Assembly (NCBI GenBank): GCA_964526565.1
Contig: CAZGMC010000011.1
Location: 1 to 58,881, forward strand
DNA length: 58,881 nucleotides
Source: CAZGMC01 sp964526565
Lineage (GTDB): Bacteria > Pseudomonadota > Alphaproteobacteria > DSM-16000 > Inquilinaceae
Direction: 5' to 3'
In this document: positions 25,509 to 34,265 of the stretch, in pieces
Layout of the letters: the number at the start of each line of letters is the position of its first letter
How positions within the stretch are numbered: position 1 is the stretch's first letter
The notes under the pieces: model-generated
Told to the model about the DNA's origin: nothing
Seen by the model: only the letters and a program-made list of their open reading frames with translations
Databases searched by the model: none
Program-made: the position numbers and the translations under genes

Positions 25509-26420
25509 TCAACCTCTTGGGCCGCTGGCATCATATGGCGACAGGCTCCCGGTGGGCTGCAGGAGGGTCCGCAGCAGCGGGTTGGGGAACCGCCGCTCGA
25601 TCGTCACGGCATAGAACGTTTCCGAAATGCCGGGCAGGCGGTCCGCCTCGACGAGCAGGCCCGTCGCCAGCTCGTCCTTGACCACGATCGGCGGCAGCAC
25701 GGCCAGGCCGATGCCCTCCCGCGTCAGCAGCCGCATCATCGCCATGTCGTCGACCTCGGCGGCGATCTGCGGGCGCACGCCCAGGCGGTCGGTCAGAGCG
25801 TCGAAGCCGATGCGCACGCTGCTCTCCGGCGTCGGCAGGATGAACGGGTGGGCGCCGAGCAGGTCGGCGAGCACGCCGCCGTCCTGCAGGCGGGCCGGCG
25901 TCCCGACCAGGCTGACCCGCTGCTCGGCCAGCCGGTGCGAAAGGAAGGGCGTGACCGCGTCGCGGGCCGGCGCTTGGTTGATCAGCACCACGTCCAGGCT
26001 GAGCGCCTCGAGCGCCTGGAGCAGCTCGGTCGGACTTCCCGAGCGCAGGATCATATCGACGTCAGTGCGCCCCAGGATCGGGCGGAGAAAGTCGAGCTGG
26101 AAGTTCCGCGACAGCGTCGCCAGGGCGCCGACCCGCAGCGCCTGACGGGCCCGGCCGGTCTCCTTCAGCGTGCCGACCAGCTCGTCGCCGGCGGCAAAGA
26201 TCACGTCGGCATGGTCGAGCGCGATGCGCCCCGCCTCGGTCAGCTGAAGCTGCCGCCCGACGCGTTCGAACAGGGGATGACCCAGCCGCTCCTCGAGCTT
26301 GCGGATCTGCACCGACAGGGCCGACTGCGACAGGTTCAGCCGCTCCGCCGTGCGGGTCAGGTTGCCGTCGTGCGCGACCGCCCAGAAGTAGCGGAGATGG
26401 CGGTAGTTCAGGTCGACCAT
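25509..26420 (-). CDS. LysR-family regulator (NhaR-like), divergent from dabBA
   Basis: A 303-residue LysR-type transcription factor. The N-terminal helix-turn-helix reads LNYRHLRYFWAVAHDGNLTR, then LNLSQSALSVQIRKLEERLG. The effector-binding domain follows, with an NhaR-like LNYxHL start. It is transcribed away from dabB, sharing a 113-base spacer that holds an LTTR-type box. This arrangement matches LysR/CbbR-like control of DAB carbon-uptake genes in other bacteria. Regulation of dabBA and itself is inferred from position. The effector is unknown. Confidence 0.9.
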   Translation of the reverse strand: MVDLNYRHLRYFWAVAHDGNLTRTAERLNLSQSALSVQIRKLEERLGHPLFERVGRQLQLTEAGRIALDHADVIFAAGDELVGTLKETGRARQALRVGALATLSRNFQLDFLRPILGRTDVDMILRSGSPTELLQALEALSLDVVLINQAPARDAVTPFLSHRLAEQRVSLVGTPARLQDGGVLADLLGAHPFILPTPESSVRIGFDALTDRLGVRPQIAAEVDDMAMMRLLTREGIGLAVLPPIVVKDELATGLLVEADRLPGISETFYAVTIERRFPNPLLRTLLQPTGSLSPYDASGPRG

Positions 26421-26421
26421 A

Positions 26422-26440
26422 CGTTCGATAATAGCGAACG
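26422..26440. promoter_or_regulatory. Probable LysR binding box (T-N11-A palindrome)
   Basis: cgttcg (26422-26427) and cgaacg (26435-26440) form an inverted repeat around ataatag. It contains a T-N11-A core, the LysR consensus. It begins two bases upstream of the LysR start codon and about 95 bases upstream of dabB, so it could serve autorepression and dabBA activation. Confidence 0.6.
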
Positions 26441-26533
26441 ATTCCCTGCAAACAATGAATTTTTCTCGGGTCTCAGCAGGCGCTATCTCCGGTGCTGCAC
26501 CGCATCATGCGTCGAGAAGGAGAGAGCGTTGCC

Positions 26534-28084
26534 ATGTCCCTGATCCCGCTGATCGCGCCGGCCGCGCTGCTGATTGCCGCCGCCGTCGCGTTCCGTCGCC
26601 CGGGCCGCCGGCCCGCCGGCGTCCCCGCCCTGTCCGAGGCTGCCGCCGTCGCGGCCATTGCCGTGGGCGTCGTGTCGGCCGTGTTGCTGATCGCCCAGGG
26701 CCCCGGCACCGCGGCGATCGGGGTCGGCGAGATCGCCCTGGCGTCGCGCCTGGACGCCGTCAGCGCCGTCATGCTGCTGCTGGTCGCCTTCGTCGGCTGG
26801 GTCGTGCTGCGCTACGCCAAGACCTACATGGACGGCGAGGCGCGGCAGGGCGCCTTTACCGGCTGGCTCAATGCGACGCTCGCCGCCGTGCTGCTGCTGG
26901 TGCTGGCCGGCAACCTGGTGCAGTTCGTCGTGGCGTGGATCGCCGCCAGCCTGTGCCTGCACCGCCTGCTGTTGTTCTATCCCAAGCGCGTGCCGGCGCA
27001 GCGCGCCGCGCGCAAGAAGTTCGTCACGGCGCGGCTCGCCGACGCCGCCCTGATCGGCGCGGCAGTGCTGCTGTACGTCGGCTACGGCAGAGGCGACATC
27101 GCGGCGATCCTGGCCGCCGCCGACGCCGGACGGGCGCCGGACGGGATCGTGGCGGCGGCTGCCCTGCTGGCCGCGGCGGCGCTGCTGAAGTCGGCGCAGT
27201 TTCCGGCCCACGGCTGGCTGACCGAGGTGATGGAGACGCCCACGCCGGTGTCGGCGCTGCTCCATGCCGGGCTGATCAACGCCGGCGGCTTCCTGCTGAT
27301 CCGCTTCGCCGACGTGATGCTGCTGGCGCCGGGCGTGCTGGCGGTGCTGGTGATCGTCGGCGGGTTCACCGCCCTGTTCGGCGGCGTCGTCATGCTGACC
27401 CAGCCGGCGGTGAAGACCTCGCTGGCCTGGTCCACCGTGGCGCAGATGGGCTTCATGATCCTGCAGTGCGGGCTGGCGCTGTTCCCGCTGGCGCTGCTGC
27501 ACATCGTGGCGCACTCGCTGTACAAGGCGCATTCCTTCCTGGCCTCGGGCATGGCGGTCGAAGGCGTCGCCGCGATCCGCCGGCCGGGGCCGGTGGCGAT
27601 CCCGAGCGGCTGGGCCGTCACCCGCGCCTTCCTGGTCGCGCTGCTGATCTACGGGCTGGTCGGCTGGGTGTTCGGCTTCGGTACCAAGTCGCCGCAGGCC
27701 ATCGCGCTCGGTGCGATCCTGATCTTCGGCGTCGCCTACCTGCTGGCCCAGGGCTTCGCCGACGCTGCGCCACGGATGCTGACGCGGCGCACCGCGCTCT
27801 ATTCGGTGGCGACGTCGGTGGCGTACTTCGCGCTCCAGACCGGGGCGGAGTGGCTGATGGCGGGCACCCTGCCGGCGACGCCGGCGCCCGGGCCGCTGGA
27901 GTGGGCGCTGATCGTGCTGGCCGTGATCAGCTTCGGGTTCGTCGCGTTCCTGCAGTCGATGTTCCCGAACTGGGCCTATCACCCGGCCGCCGCCAGCCTG
28001 CGCGTGCACATCGCCAACGGCCTCTACGCCAATGCCATGTTCGACCGGATCCTGGGCGGCTGGACCGTCCGCAAGGCGTCCTGA
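26534..28084 (+). CDS. dabB: DabB: proton-conducting membrane subunit of the DAB inorganic-carbon system
   Basis: A 516-residue polytopic protein of the NuoL/Mrp antiporter family. Family motifs include the broken-helix region LLKSAQFPAHGWLTEVMETP, TPVSALLHAGLINAGGFLLI and TSLAWSTVAQMGFMILQCGL, with Lys and His residues of the proton path. It is the only NuoL-like gene here and is followed directly by dabA, so it is DabB rather than complex I. ATG 26534 follows gaaggagag. The DAB complex couples proton flow to one-way CO2 hydration into bicarbonate in the cytoplasm (established for Halothiobacillus). Confidence 0.92.
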   Translation: MSLIPLIAPAALLIAAAVAFRRPGRRPAGVPALSEAAAVAAIAVGVVSAVLLIAQGPGTAAIGVGEIALASRLDAVSAVMLLLVAFVGWVVLRYAKTYMDGEARQGAFTGWLNATLAAVLLLVLAGNLVQFVVAWIAASLCLHRLLLFYPKRVPAQRAARKKFVTARLADAALIGAAVLLYVGYGRGDIAAILAAADAGRAPDGIVAAAALLAAAALLKSAQFPAHGWLTEVMETPTPVSALLHAGLINAGGFLLIRFADVMLLAPGVLAVLVIVGGFTALFGGVVMLTQPAVKTSLAWSTVAQMGFMILQCGLALFPLALLHIVAHSLYKAHSFLASGMAVEGVAAIRRPGPVAIPSGWAVTRAFLVALLIYGLVGWVFGFGTKSPQAIALGAILIFGVAYLLAQGFADAAPRMLTRRTALYSVATSVAYFALQTGAEWLMAGTLPATPAPGPLEWALIVLAVISFGFVAFLQSMFPNWAYHPAAASLRVHIANGLYANAMFDRILGGWTVRKAS

Positions 28085-28105
28085 TCCGGGAAGGAGGACT
28101 CTGAC

Positions 28106-30550
28106 ATGACCGTCATCACCAGGCACACCGACACCGATGCCGGCACCGCCGGCGCCGCCGCGCCGACCCCGGCGGCGGCCGCCGCAGAGGCCGCCGCCCG
28201 CGCCATCCCGCCGGTCTGGCCGCTGTCGTCCAGCGTCGCGGTCAATCCCTTCCTCGGCCAGACGGGCGAGAGCCTGGCCCGGACCGCGGCGCGGCTGTCG
28301 CGGGTGGCGGGCGTCGCCGTCACCATGCCGCGCACCTGGTACCTGGAGCGGATCCGCTCCGGCCAGATCAGCGACGACGACCTGGCCGCGGCGCTGGCCG
28401 GCGCGCCGGCCGACCTGCGCCCGGCCAGCGTCGCCGCGCTGAAGGTGGCCGCCGAGGCGCCCGAGTCGGCGCCGAAGGCGGTGCCCACTGTCGCCGACCT
28501 GGCCGCCGACGCCTCTGGCATCGACTGGCCGGGGCTGATCGCCGAGCGCTTCGGCGCCTGGGCAGCCGGCTATTTCGATGCCGGCCAGGCGCTGTGGGCC
28601 GCTCCCAGGGGCAAGGATGCCTACACCGCCTGGCGGGCCGTCGCCACCCATGACCTGACGCCCGAGATCATTGGCCTCGGCGGCTTCGCCAGACACGTCG
28701 CCGACGCGCCGGAGACCGCCGCGGAGGCCATCGAGCGGGCCGTGGCGCGCCTCGGGATCCGCGGCGACGCGCTGGAGACCTGTTTCCACCAGCTGCTCAT
28801 GACGCTGGGCGGCTGGGCGCAGTACGCCCGCTACCTGCTCTGGCAGGCCGAGCTGGGTGGCGGCACGGACCACACGGTGACCGATTTCCTGGCCATCCGC
28901 CTGGTCTGGGAGGAGGCGCTGTTCAACCAGCACGAGGCCGACATCGCCGAGTGGTGGGAGGACGCCAAGGCGGCCCATGCCGCGCCGGTCGTGCCCAAGG
29001 CCTGGCACGTCATCGACGCAACCCTGCAGGAGGCGGCCGAGCGGGCCACCCAGCGGGCCCTGGCCGAGACCTTCGCGGCAGCGGGGCCGGCGGCGACCGA
29101 CAACCGCCCGGCGCTGCAGGCGGCGTTCTGCATCGACGTGCGGTCGGAGGTGTATCGCCGGGCGCTGGAGTCCGTGGACCCCGGCATCGAGACGCTGGGC
29201 TTTGCCGGCTTCTTCGGCGTGGCCACGGCGCACCGGCGGTTCGCCTCGGATGTCGAGGAGCTGCGCCTGCCGGTGCTGCTGAGCCCGGGCGTCAGGACCT
29301 GTTCGGGCACGCCGGAGGACGCCGACGACGACCGCAAGGCCCGCCTGTCGGCCCGCGCCGTCCGCGCCTGGCGGCGGTTCAAGCTGGCGGCCGTGTCGTC
29401 GTTCGCCTTCGTCGAGGCGACCGGCCCGGTCTACGTCGCCAAGCTGGTGCGCGACGCGCTCGGGCTCCATGGCGAGGGCGCGCCCAACGACCCGCCGCCG
29501 CGCCTCGACCCGGCGCTGGACCTGGAGCAGCGCACAGCGGCGGCGGAGACCGTGCTGCGCGCCATGTCGCTGACCGGCAATTACGCGCGCATCGTGCTGC
29601 TGGCCGGCCACGGCGCCAACGTGGTCAACAACCCGCATGCCAGCGCGCTGCAGTGCGGCGCGTGCGGCGGCTATTCGGGCGAGGTCAACGCGCGGCTGCT
29701 GGCCGCCCTGCTGAACGACCCCGAGGTGCGCGCCGGCCTGGTGCCGCGCGGCATCGAGGTGCCGCCGGACACCCTGTTCCTCGGCGGGCTGCACGACACC
29801 ATCACGGACGCGGTGACGATCTACGAGTCCGACCATCCCTCCCCTGCCCATGCCGCGGACCTGGAGCGGGTGCGCGGCTGGCTCAGCGCCGCCGGCAAGG
29901 TGACGCGGGGCGAGCGGGCCCTGCGCCTGCCGCGGGCGGCCAACGAGTCCGACATCCCGCCGCGCAGCCGCAACTGGGCCGAGGTGCGCCCCGAATGGGC
30001 ACTGGCCGGCTGCAAGGCGTTCATCGCCGCGCCGCGCCGCCGGACTGCCGGGCGCAGCCTGGAAGGCCGGGCGTTCCTGCACAATTACGACTGGCACCAG
30101 GACAAGAGCTTCGGCGTGCTGGAGCTGATCATGACGGCGCCGGTGGTGGTGGCGAGCTGGATCAGCCTGCAGTACTACGGCTCGACCGTGGCGCCGGCTG
30201 CGTTCGGGGCGGGCAACAAGCTGCTGCACAACGTCGCCGGCGGCATCGGCGTGGTCGAGGGCAATGGCGGCCCGCTGCGGGTCGGCCTGCCCTGGCAGTC
30301 GGTCCACGACGGCGAAAAGCTGGTCCACGAGCCGCTGCGCCTGTCGGTGTGCATCGAGGCGCCGCGCGAGGCGATGACCGACATCCTCAAGCGGCACGAC
30401 GGCGTGCGCGCGCTGTTCGACAACAGGTGGCTGCACCTGTTCGCCCTGGATGACCGCGGCCGCATGGCGTGGCGGTATGCCGGCGACCTGGAATGGGTCG
30501 CGGTCGAGAGCGACTCCGTCGAGCTGGAGCCGCTGCGGGCGGCCGGCTGA
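28106..30550 (+). CDS. dabA: DabA: DUF2309 carbonic-anhydrase-like subunit of the DAB complex
   Basis: An 814-residue DUF2309/UPF0753 protein. It resembles beta-carbonic anhydrase at its zinc site. The four expected residues are present: Cys342 and Asp344 (FCIDVRSEVYRR), His502 (AGHGANVVNNP) and Cys517 (ALQCGACGGYSG), with the 2- and 15-residue spacings known from the Halothiobacillus protein. The N-terminal region has PPVWPLSSSVAVNPF. It starts 21 bases after dabB with a GGAGGA ribosome site. It is soluble but bound to DabB. The system concentrates inorganic carbon for carboxylation. Confidence 0.94.
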   Translation: MTVITRHTDTDAGTAGAAAPTPAAAAAEAAARAIPPVWPLSSSVAVNPFLGQTGESLARTAARLSRVAGVAVTMPRTWYLERIRSGQISDDDLAAALAGAPADLRPASVAALKVAAEAPESAPKAVPTVADLAADASGIDWPGLIAERFGAWAAGYFDAGQALWAAPRGKDAYTAWRAVATHDLTPEIIGLGGFARHVADAPETAAEAIERAVARLGIRGDALETCFHQLLMTLGGWAQYARYLLWQAELGGGTDHTVTDFLAIRLVWEEALFNQHEADIAEWWEDAKAAHAAPVVPKAWHVIDATLQEAAERATQRALAETFAAAGPAATDNRPALQAAFCIDVRSEVYRRALESVDPGIETLGFAGFFGVATAHRRFASDVEELRLPVLLSPGVRTCSGTPEDADDDRKARLSARAVRAWRRFKLAAVSSFAFVEATGPVYVAKLVRDALGLHGEGAPNDPPPRLDPALDLEQRTAAAETVLRAMSLTGNYARIVLLAGHGANVVNNPHASALQCGACGGYSGEVNARLLAALLNDPEVRAGLVPRGIEVPPDTLFLGGLHDTITDAVTIYESDHPSPAHAADLERVRGWLSAAGKVTRGERALRLPRAANESDIPPRSRNWAEVRPEWALAGCKAFIAAPRRRTAGRSLEGRAFLHNYDWHQDKSFGVLELIMTAPVVVASWISLQYYGSTVAPAAFGAGNKLLHNVAGGIGVVEGNGGPLRVGLPWQSVHDGEKLVHEPLRLSVCIEAPREAMTDILKRHDGVRALFDNRWLHLFALDDRGRMAWRYAGDLEWVAVESDSVELEPLRAAG

Positions 30551-30603
30551 GGCGGGCCCGGCCGCGATGCGGGCCCGGCCGCGTGCCGTGCCCGCGCCGG
30601 CGC

Positions 30604-30670
30604 CGGCGGGGCGAGGCGGGGCGAGGCGGGGCGGGGCTAGGCGGGGCTAGGCGGGGCGGGGCGGGGCGGA
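30604..30670. repeat. GC-rich 10-bp tandem repeats
   Basis: Runs of gcggggcgag, gcggggctag and gcggggcggg follow dabA. They are non-coding. The spacer 30,551-30,814 between convergent dabA and the sirtuin gene shows nothing else that I can name. Confidence 0.85.
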
Positions 30671-30814
30671 AGCAGCCCGGCCGCGGGCACGCTCTTGTCA
30701 CCACCCCTGCTCGGCGAGGAGGCGGCGCTTCTGCCGCCATCTTCCGCGTTCCGGGAGCGTCGACCCACCTCGCCAGGTCATGGCTCCCTGCCGGCATGAC
30801 CTTTAGAGGACGTC

Positions 30815-31537
30815 TCACCGCATCGCCAGGAGGTCGTCCACGAACCGCGGCACCACTTCGGTGGCGGGGCCGTGGATGCAGCGGTCGAACAGGGTGGCGC
30901 CCAGGGACGGCTCCAGGTTCAGCTCCACCGTGCAGGCGCCGCCGTACTGGGCCTCGCGGACGAAACCGGCGGCGGGGTAGACGTTGCCCGAGGTGCCGAT
31001 CGACATGAACAGGCTGCAGGCATGCAGGGCCGCGCCGATGCGCTCCATCTCCAGCGGGATTTCGCCGAACCAGACCACGTGGGGGCGCATGCCGCCGGTC
31101 CGGCCGCAGCTCGTGCAGGCGATCTCCACGCCCAGGTCCGTGGCGTGCCCGATGATCACTTCGCAGTGCCGGCAGCGCACCTTCAGCAGCTCGCCGTGCA
31201 TGTGGATCAGGTTCTGGCTGCCGGCGCGCTCGTGCAGGTCGTCGATGTTCTGGGTGACGATCAGCACGTCGCCTGGCCACTCCTGCTCCAGCCGGGCCAG
31301 GGCGTGGTGGCCGGCATTGGGTTCGACCCCGGCATCGCGCAGGTTGCGGCGGCGGGCGTTGTAGAACTCGTGCACCAGGGCCGGGTTGCGGGCGAAGCCC
31401 TCGGGCGTGGCGACCTCCTCCAGGCTGTAGCGCGACCACACGCCGCCGGCATCGCGGAACGTGTCGAGCCCCGACTCCTTCGAGATGCCGGCGCCGGTCA
31501 GTATGACGATGCTGTCGGTCGGCTTGAGGTTCTCCAT
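30815..31537 (-). CDS. NAD-dependent protein deacylase, Sir2 family (class III)
   Basis: A 240-residue sirtuin. Motifs: the Rossmann loop ILTGAGISKESGLDTFRD, TQNIDDLHERAG, catalytic His in IHMHGELL, and a zinc ribbon with two CxxC pairs (CRHC and CTSC). YNARRR carries the Tyr-x-x-Arg pair that marks class III enzymes able to remove succinyl or malonyl groups as well as acetyl. It ends in LVHEFYNAR-GTSGNVYPAAGF order as in CobB. ATG 31537 chosen because the upstream extension lacks family features. Confidence 0.94.
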   Translation of the reverse strand: MENLKPTDSIVILTGAGISKESGLDTFRDAGGVWSRYSLEEVATPEGFARNPALVHEFYNARRRNLRDAGVEPNAGHHALARLEQEWPGDVLIVTQNIDDLHERAGSQNLIHMHGELLKVRCRHCEVIIGHATDLGVEIACTSCGRTGGMRPHVVWFGEIPLEMERIGAALHACSLFMSIGTSGNVYPAAGFVREAQYGGACTVELNLEPSLGATLFDRCIHGPATEVVPRFVDDLLAMR

Positions 31538-31768
31538 GACGACTCCTTCGCTGCGGTGCTCGGCCTGCTGTGCCACTCCCAGGCGCCGACCCCCTGGGCC
31601 TGAGGTGGGATCAAATTGCCGGGACCAAACGACACTTTTCAAGGCTGCGGCTTGCGCAGCGGCGCCGGCAGGGCATCATGGCTGCAGCCGGCGCCATCCA
31701 TCCGGCCTCATCCGGCCGGCCATTGAAGCCGACGCCGATCCCGGACACTGGACAGGGACACCTGCCGC

Positions 31769-32248
31769 ATGAACGTGCTGTTCGTCTGCATGGGCAACAT
31801 CTGCCGTTCGCCGACGGCCGAGGCCGTGCTGCGCCGCCGCGCCGCCGAGCGCGGCATCGACGTGCACACCGACAGCGCCGGCACCGGCGACTGGCACGTC
31901 GGCAACCCGCCCGACCGCCGCGCCCGGCGCGCCGCCGCCGCCCGCGGCTACGACCTGTCCGGCCTGCGCGCGCGGCAGGTGGCGTTCGAGGACTTCGGCG
32001 ACTTCGACCTGGTTCTGGCCATGGACCGGGCGCAGCTCGCCCACCTGCAGGCGCTGGCCCCGCCCGCGGCGCACGACCGCATCCGCCTGTTCCTGGACTG
32101 CGCGCCCGGGACCGGCCGCCGTGAGGTGCCCGACCCCTATTACGGCGGGCCGGAGGGGTTCGAGGTCATGATCGACCTGATCGAGGCCGGCGTGGACGGC
32201 CTGCTCGACGCCCTGGGCGAGGGCGAGACCGAAACGGCGGCCCGATAG
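31769..32248 (+). CDS. Low-molecular-weight protein-tyrosine phosphatase
   Basis: A 159-residue enzyme with the signature loop VCMGNICRS near the start (nucleophile Cys7, Arg13) and the general-acid Asp in VPDPYYGG. Full-length. Dephosphorylates phosphotyrosine; the cellular target is unknown. No exopolysaccharide kinase genes lie nearby. It is followed by a Crp/Fnr-family gene after 25 bases. Confidence 0.93.
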   Translation: MNVLFVCMGNICRSPTAEAVLRRRAAERGIDVHTDSAGTGDWHVGNPPDRRARRAAAARGYDLSGLRARQVAFEDFGDFDLVLAMDRAQLAHLQALAPPAAHDRIRLFLDCAPGTGRREVPDPYYGGPEGFEVMIDLIEAGVDGLLDALGEGETETAAR

Positions 32249-32273
32249 CCGCGCCGGCGGGCGGATCGGCACC

Positions 32274-32984
32274 GTGACTGGCACGCAGGCTGGCCCCCCG
32301 AGCGCGAGCGAACGCGCGCTTGAGGCGCTGGTGCGGAGCGCGGGGCTGGACGGGGACGTGCGCCGCCGGCTGGTCGGGGCGCACCGGGTGGCGGTGCCGG
32401 CCGGGGCGGTGCTGTTCCGGCCCGGCGACCGGTGCGACAGCTATCTGGTGGTGCTGAGCGGTACGGCGCGGGTGCAGTTCGTCTCCGAGGGCGGGCGCGA
32501 GATCGTGCTGTACCGGATCGGCGCCGGCGAGACCTGCATTCTGACCACGGCCTGCCTGATGGCGGGGGAAGCCTACAGCGCCGAGGGCATCGCCGAAACG
32601 GCGGTGGAAGCGGTGGCCGTGCCCGAGACCGCCTTCCACGACCTGATCGGGGCGTCGGCAGCGTTCCGGCGGTTCGTCTTCGCCAGCTACGGGGCGCGCC
32701 TGACCGACCTGATGCTGCGCATCGAGGAGGTCGCGTTCGGGCGGATCGACGCGCGCCTGGCGCGGTTCCTGGCGGCGCACGCCGGCGCCGAGGGCACCGT
32801 GGCGATGACCCATCAGGACCTGGCGGTCGAGCTGGGCACGGCGCGCGAGGTGGTCAGCCGCCAACTCAAGGAGTTCGAGCGCCGCGGATGGGTCGCGCTG
32901 CACCGCGGGCGCATCGACCTGACCGACAGGATGGCATTGCAGTCCCTGGGTGCGGCGGAGGGCGGGCGGCCGCCGGCTTTGTGA
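32274..32984 (+). CDS. Crp/Fnr-family transcriptional regulator
   Basis: A 236-residue regulator. An N-terminal cyclic-nucleotide-binding-like domain (GDRCDSYLVVLSGTARVQFV, then EIVLYRIGAGETCILTTACL) is followed by the C-terminal winged helix (MTHQDLAVELGTAREVVSRQ). No FNR-type Cys cluster is seen at the N-terminus, but Cys residues near 100-105 are notable. The GTG at 32,274 is the start with the best family fit. A DUF2892 gene follows. The pair is frequent in proteobacterial sulfur and redox contexts, which suggests a redox or sulfide signal; that is inference. Confidence 0.88.
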   Translation: MTGTQAGPPSASERALEALVRSAGLDGDVRRRLVGAHRVAVPAGAVLFRPGDRCDSYLVVLSGTARVQFVSEGGREIVLYRIGAGETCILTTACLMAGEAYSAEGIAETAVEAVAVPETAFHDLIGASAAFRRFVFASYGARLTDLMLRIEEVAFGRIDARLARFLAAHAGAEGTVAMTHQDLAVELGTAREVVSRQLKEFERRGWVALHRGRIDLTDRMALQSLGAAEGGRPPAL

Positions 32985-33100
32985 CTCCGTCACCGACGCC
33001 GTCGCGGCGCCGCGCTTAGCTGGTGCCGTTCGCGGGCAGGGGACGCGCCTTTGGCGTCCGCCGCGCAACCGCTCCGCAGCGACAGGGAAAGGACACCGCC

Positions 33101-33307
33101 ATGATCTTCGGCAGAAACGTCGGCACCATCGACCGGGTCGCCCGCATCGTGCTCGGGCTCGTGCTCATCGCGCTGGTCTTCGTCGGACCACAAACACCAT
33201 GGGGCTGGATCGGCGTGATCCCGCTGGGCACCGCCCTGGTCGGCAGGTGCCCGGCGTACCGGCTGCTCGGCCTGCGCACCTGCCCCGCACCGCAGCGCAC
33301 CGCCTGA
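33101..33307 (+). CDS. DUF2892 family small membrane protein
   Basis: A 68-residue protein with NVGTIDRVARIVLGLVLIAL, then a second hydrophobic segment and RCPAYRLLGLRTCP. This is the DUF2892/YgaP-C-terminal-like pattern with two membrane helices and two conserved Cys. It follows Crp/Fnr. A ribosome site gggaaagga precedes the ATG. Possibly a partner in sulfide or rhodanese-related chemistry. Confidence 0.87.
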   Translation: MIFGRNVGTIDRVARIVLGLVLIALVFVGPQTPWGWIGVIPLGTALVGRCPAYRLLGLRTCPAPQRTA

Positions 33308-33334
33308 GCCGGCGGTCCGCGGGCGCCGTGCCGG

Positions 33335-33586
33335 TCAGACCCGCTCCAGGCCGGCGCCGCGGCTCTTGATCCGGAACAGCCGGATGACCAGCGCGCCGGC
33401 CAGGGCGGTGGCGGCGGCCGCGATGCCGAACAGGGGCGCGGCCCCGACCGCGCCCTTTTCCGGCGCCGACAGCCCGAACGCGCGCACGATCAGCGGCAGG
33501 GCCGCACCGGTCATGAACACCACCAGCCCCTGGAAGAACTAGCCGGCCACGGCCCGCAGCCAGATGCGCCACTGCAGGGGCGTCAT
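33335..33586 (-). pseudogene. Remnant of an MFS transporter, internal deletion plus in-frame TAG
   Basis: The minus strand reads PMTPLQWRIWLRAVAG, then stop TAG (33,539-33,541), then FFQGLVVFMTGAALPLIVRA in the same frame. This is the start of an MFS carrier. After APLFGI it jumps directly to a C-terminal-like LAGALVIRLFRIKSRG and ends, so the central transmembrane helices are missing. Both the stop and the deletion show a dead gene. Confidence 0.7.
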
Positions 33587-34265
33587 CGGCGTCGTGGGGG
33601 CGGGCGTGCCGTCGGCCCAGCCGGGTCTTTCGTCGAGGCAGGCCTGGACGCTGCGGCGCCATTCCGCGTGGCGCAGCCCGGCTTGACTCGAGGCGTTCCG
33701 GGAGGATCGCCGTGCGTTACCACTTAGAAGGGCAATTTGCGCCGCCGTACGCCTCTTCTTCCGACGCAGCTCCTCGACAACACCTTTTGCGTGCGGGCAT
33801 GCCTTCGGCGGGATGGGCAAGGCCATGAGACGCAAAGCCTTACCGGCCAGGGCGCCAAGTCCAACCCGTAGTATAGCAACCTAAGATTGTGGCTTATTTT
33901 TGCAACGGTGTCGCTGTCTTGAAGTGTTGCCGCGTGCTCCTGGCATTCTTGTTGCGAAATCCACAATGACGGTTGATGCGGCATTGACATGGGTCAATTC
34001 CAGCTATATCGTGCCTGCAAATAATACTTAACGGCGCCGGCTCATCATGTGACGGGAATGTAAATCTGCATGCGATGGTGCTGACGGGAGAGAACGGATG
34101 AGCACATCCCAGGCGCGAGCCAAACAGCGGCCGGCATTCTCCGGCTAGATAGCCGACGACTCTAAATCCAGCGCATGCCCGCGTTTCGCAAGTCCGCCAC
34201 GAAGGCGGCAATTCCGGCGCGCGGCGCGCCGCTTCATCAGAGACATCCATCGGGGGAGGGCTGCA
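33587..34265. other. Long spacer upstream of the carbohydrate cluster
   Basis: About 680 bases with no convincing gene. Base composition drops near 33,880-34,060. A short frame of 16 codons (34,098-34,148) has a good ribosome site gggagaga but ends in TAG. It is in phase with the downstream epimerase-like gene and could be a leader peptide; this is weak. Confidence 0.45.

Noticed and set aside
26483..30436. Long minus-strand open frame opposite dabB-dabA
   Set aside because: Shadow of dabB-dabA, which have ribosome sites and all catalytic residues. The antisense product is Arg/Gln-rich nonsense.
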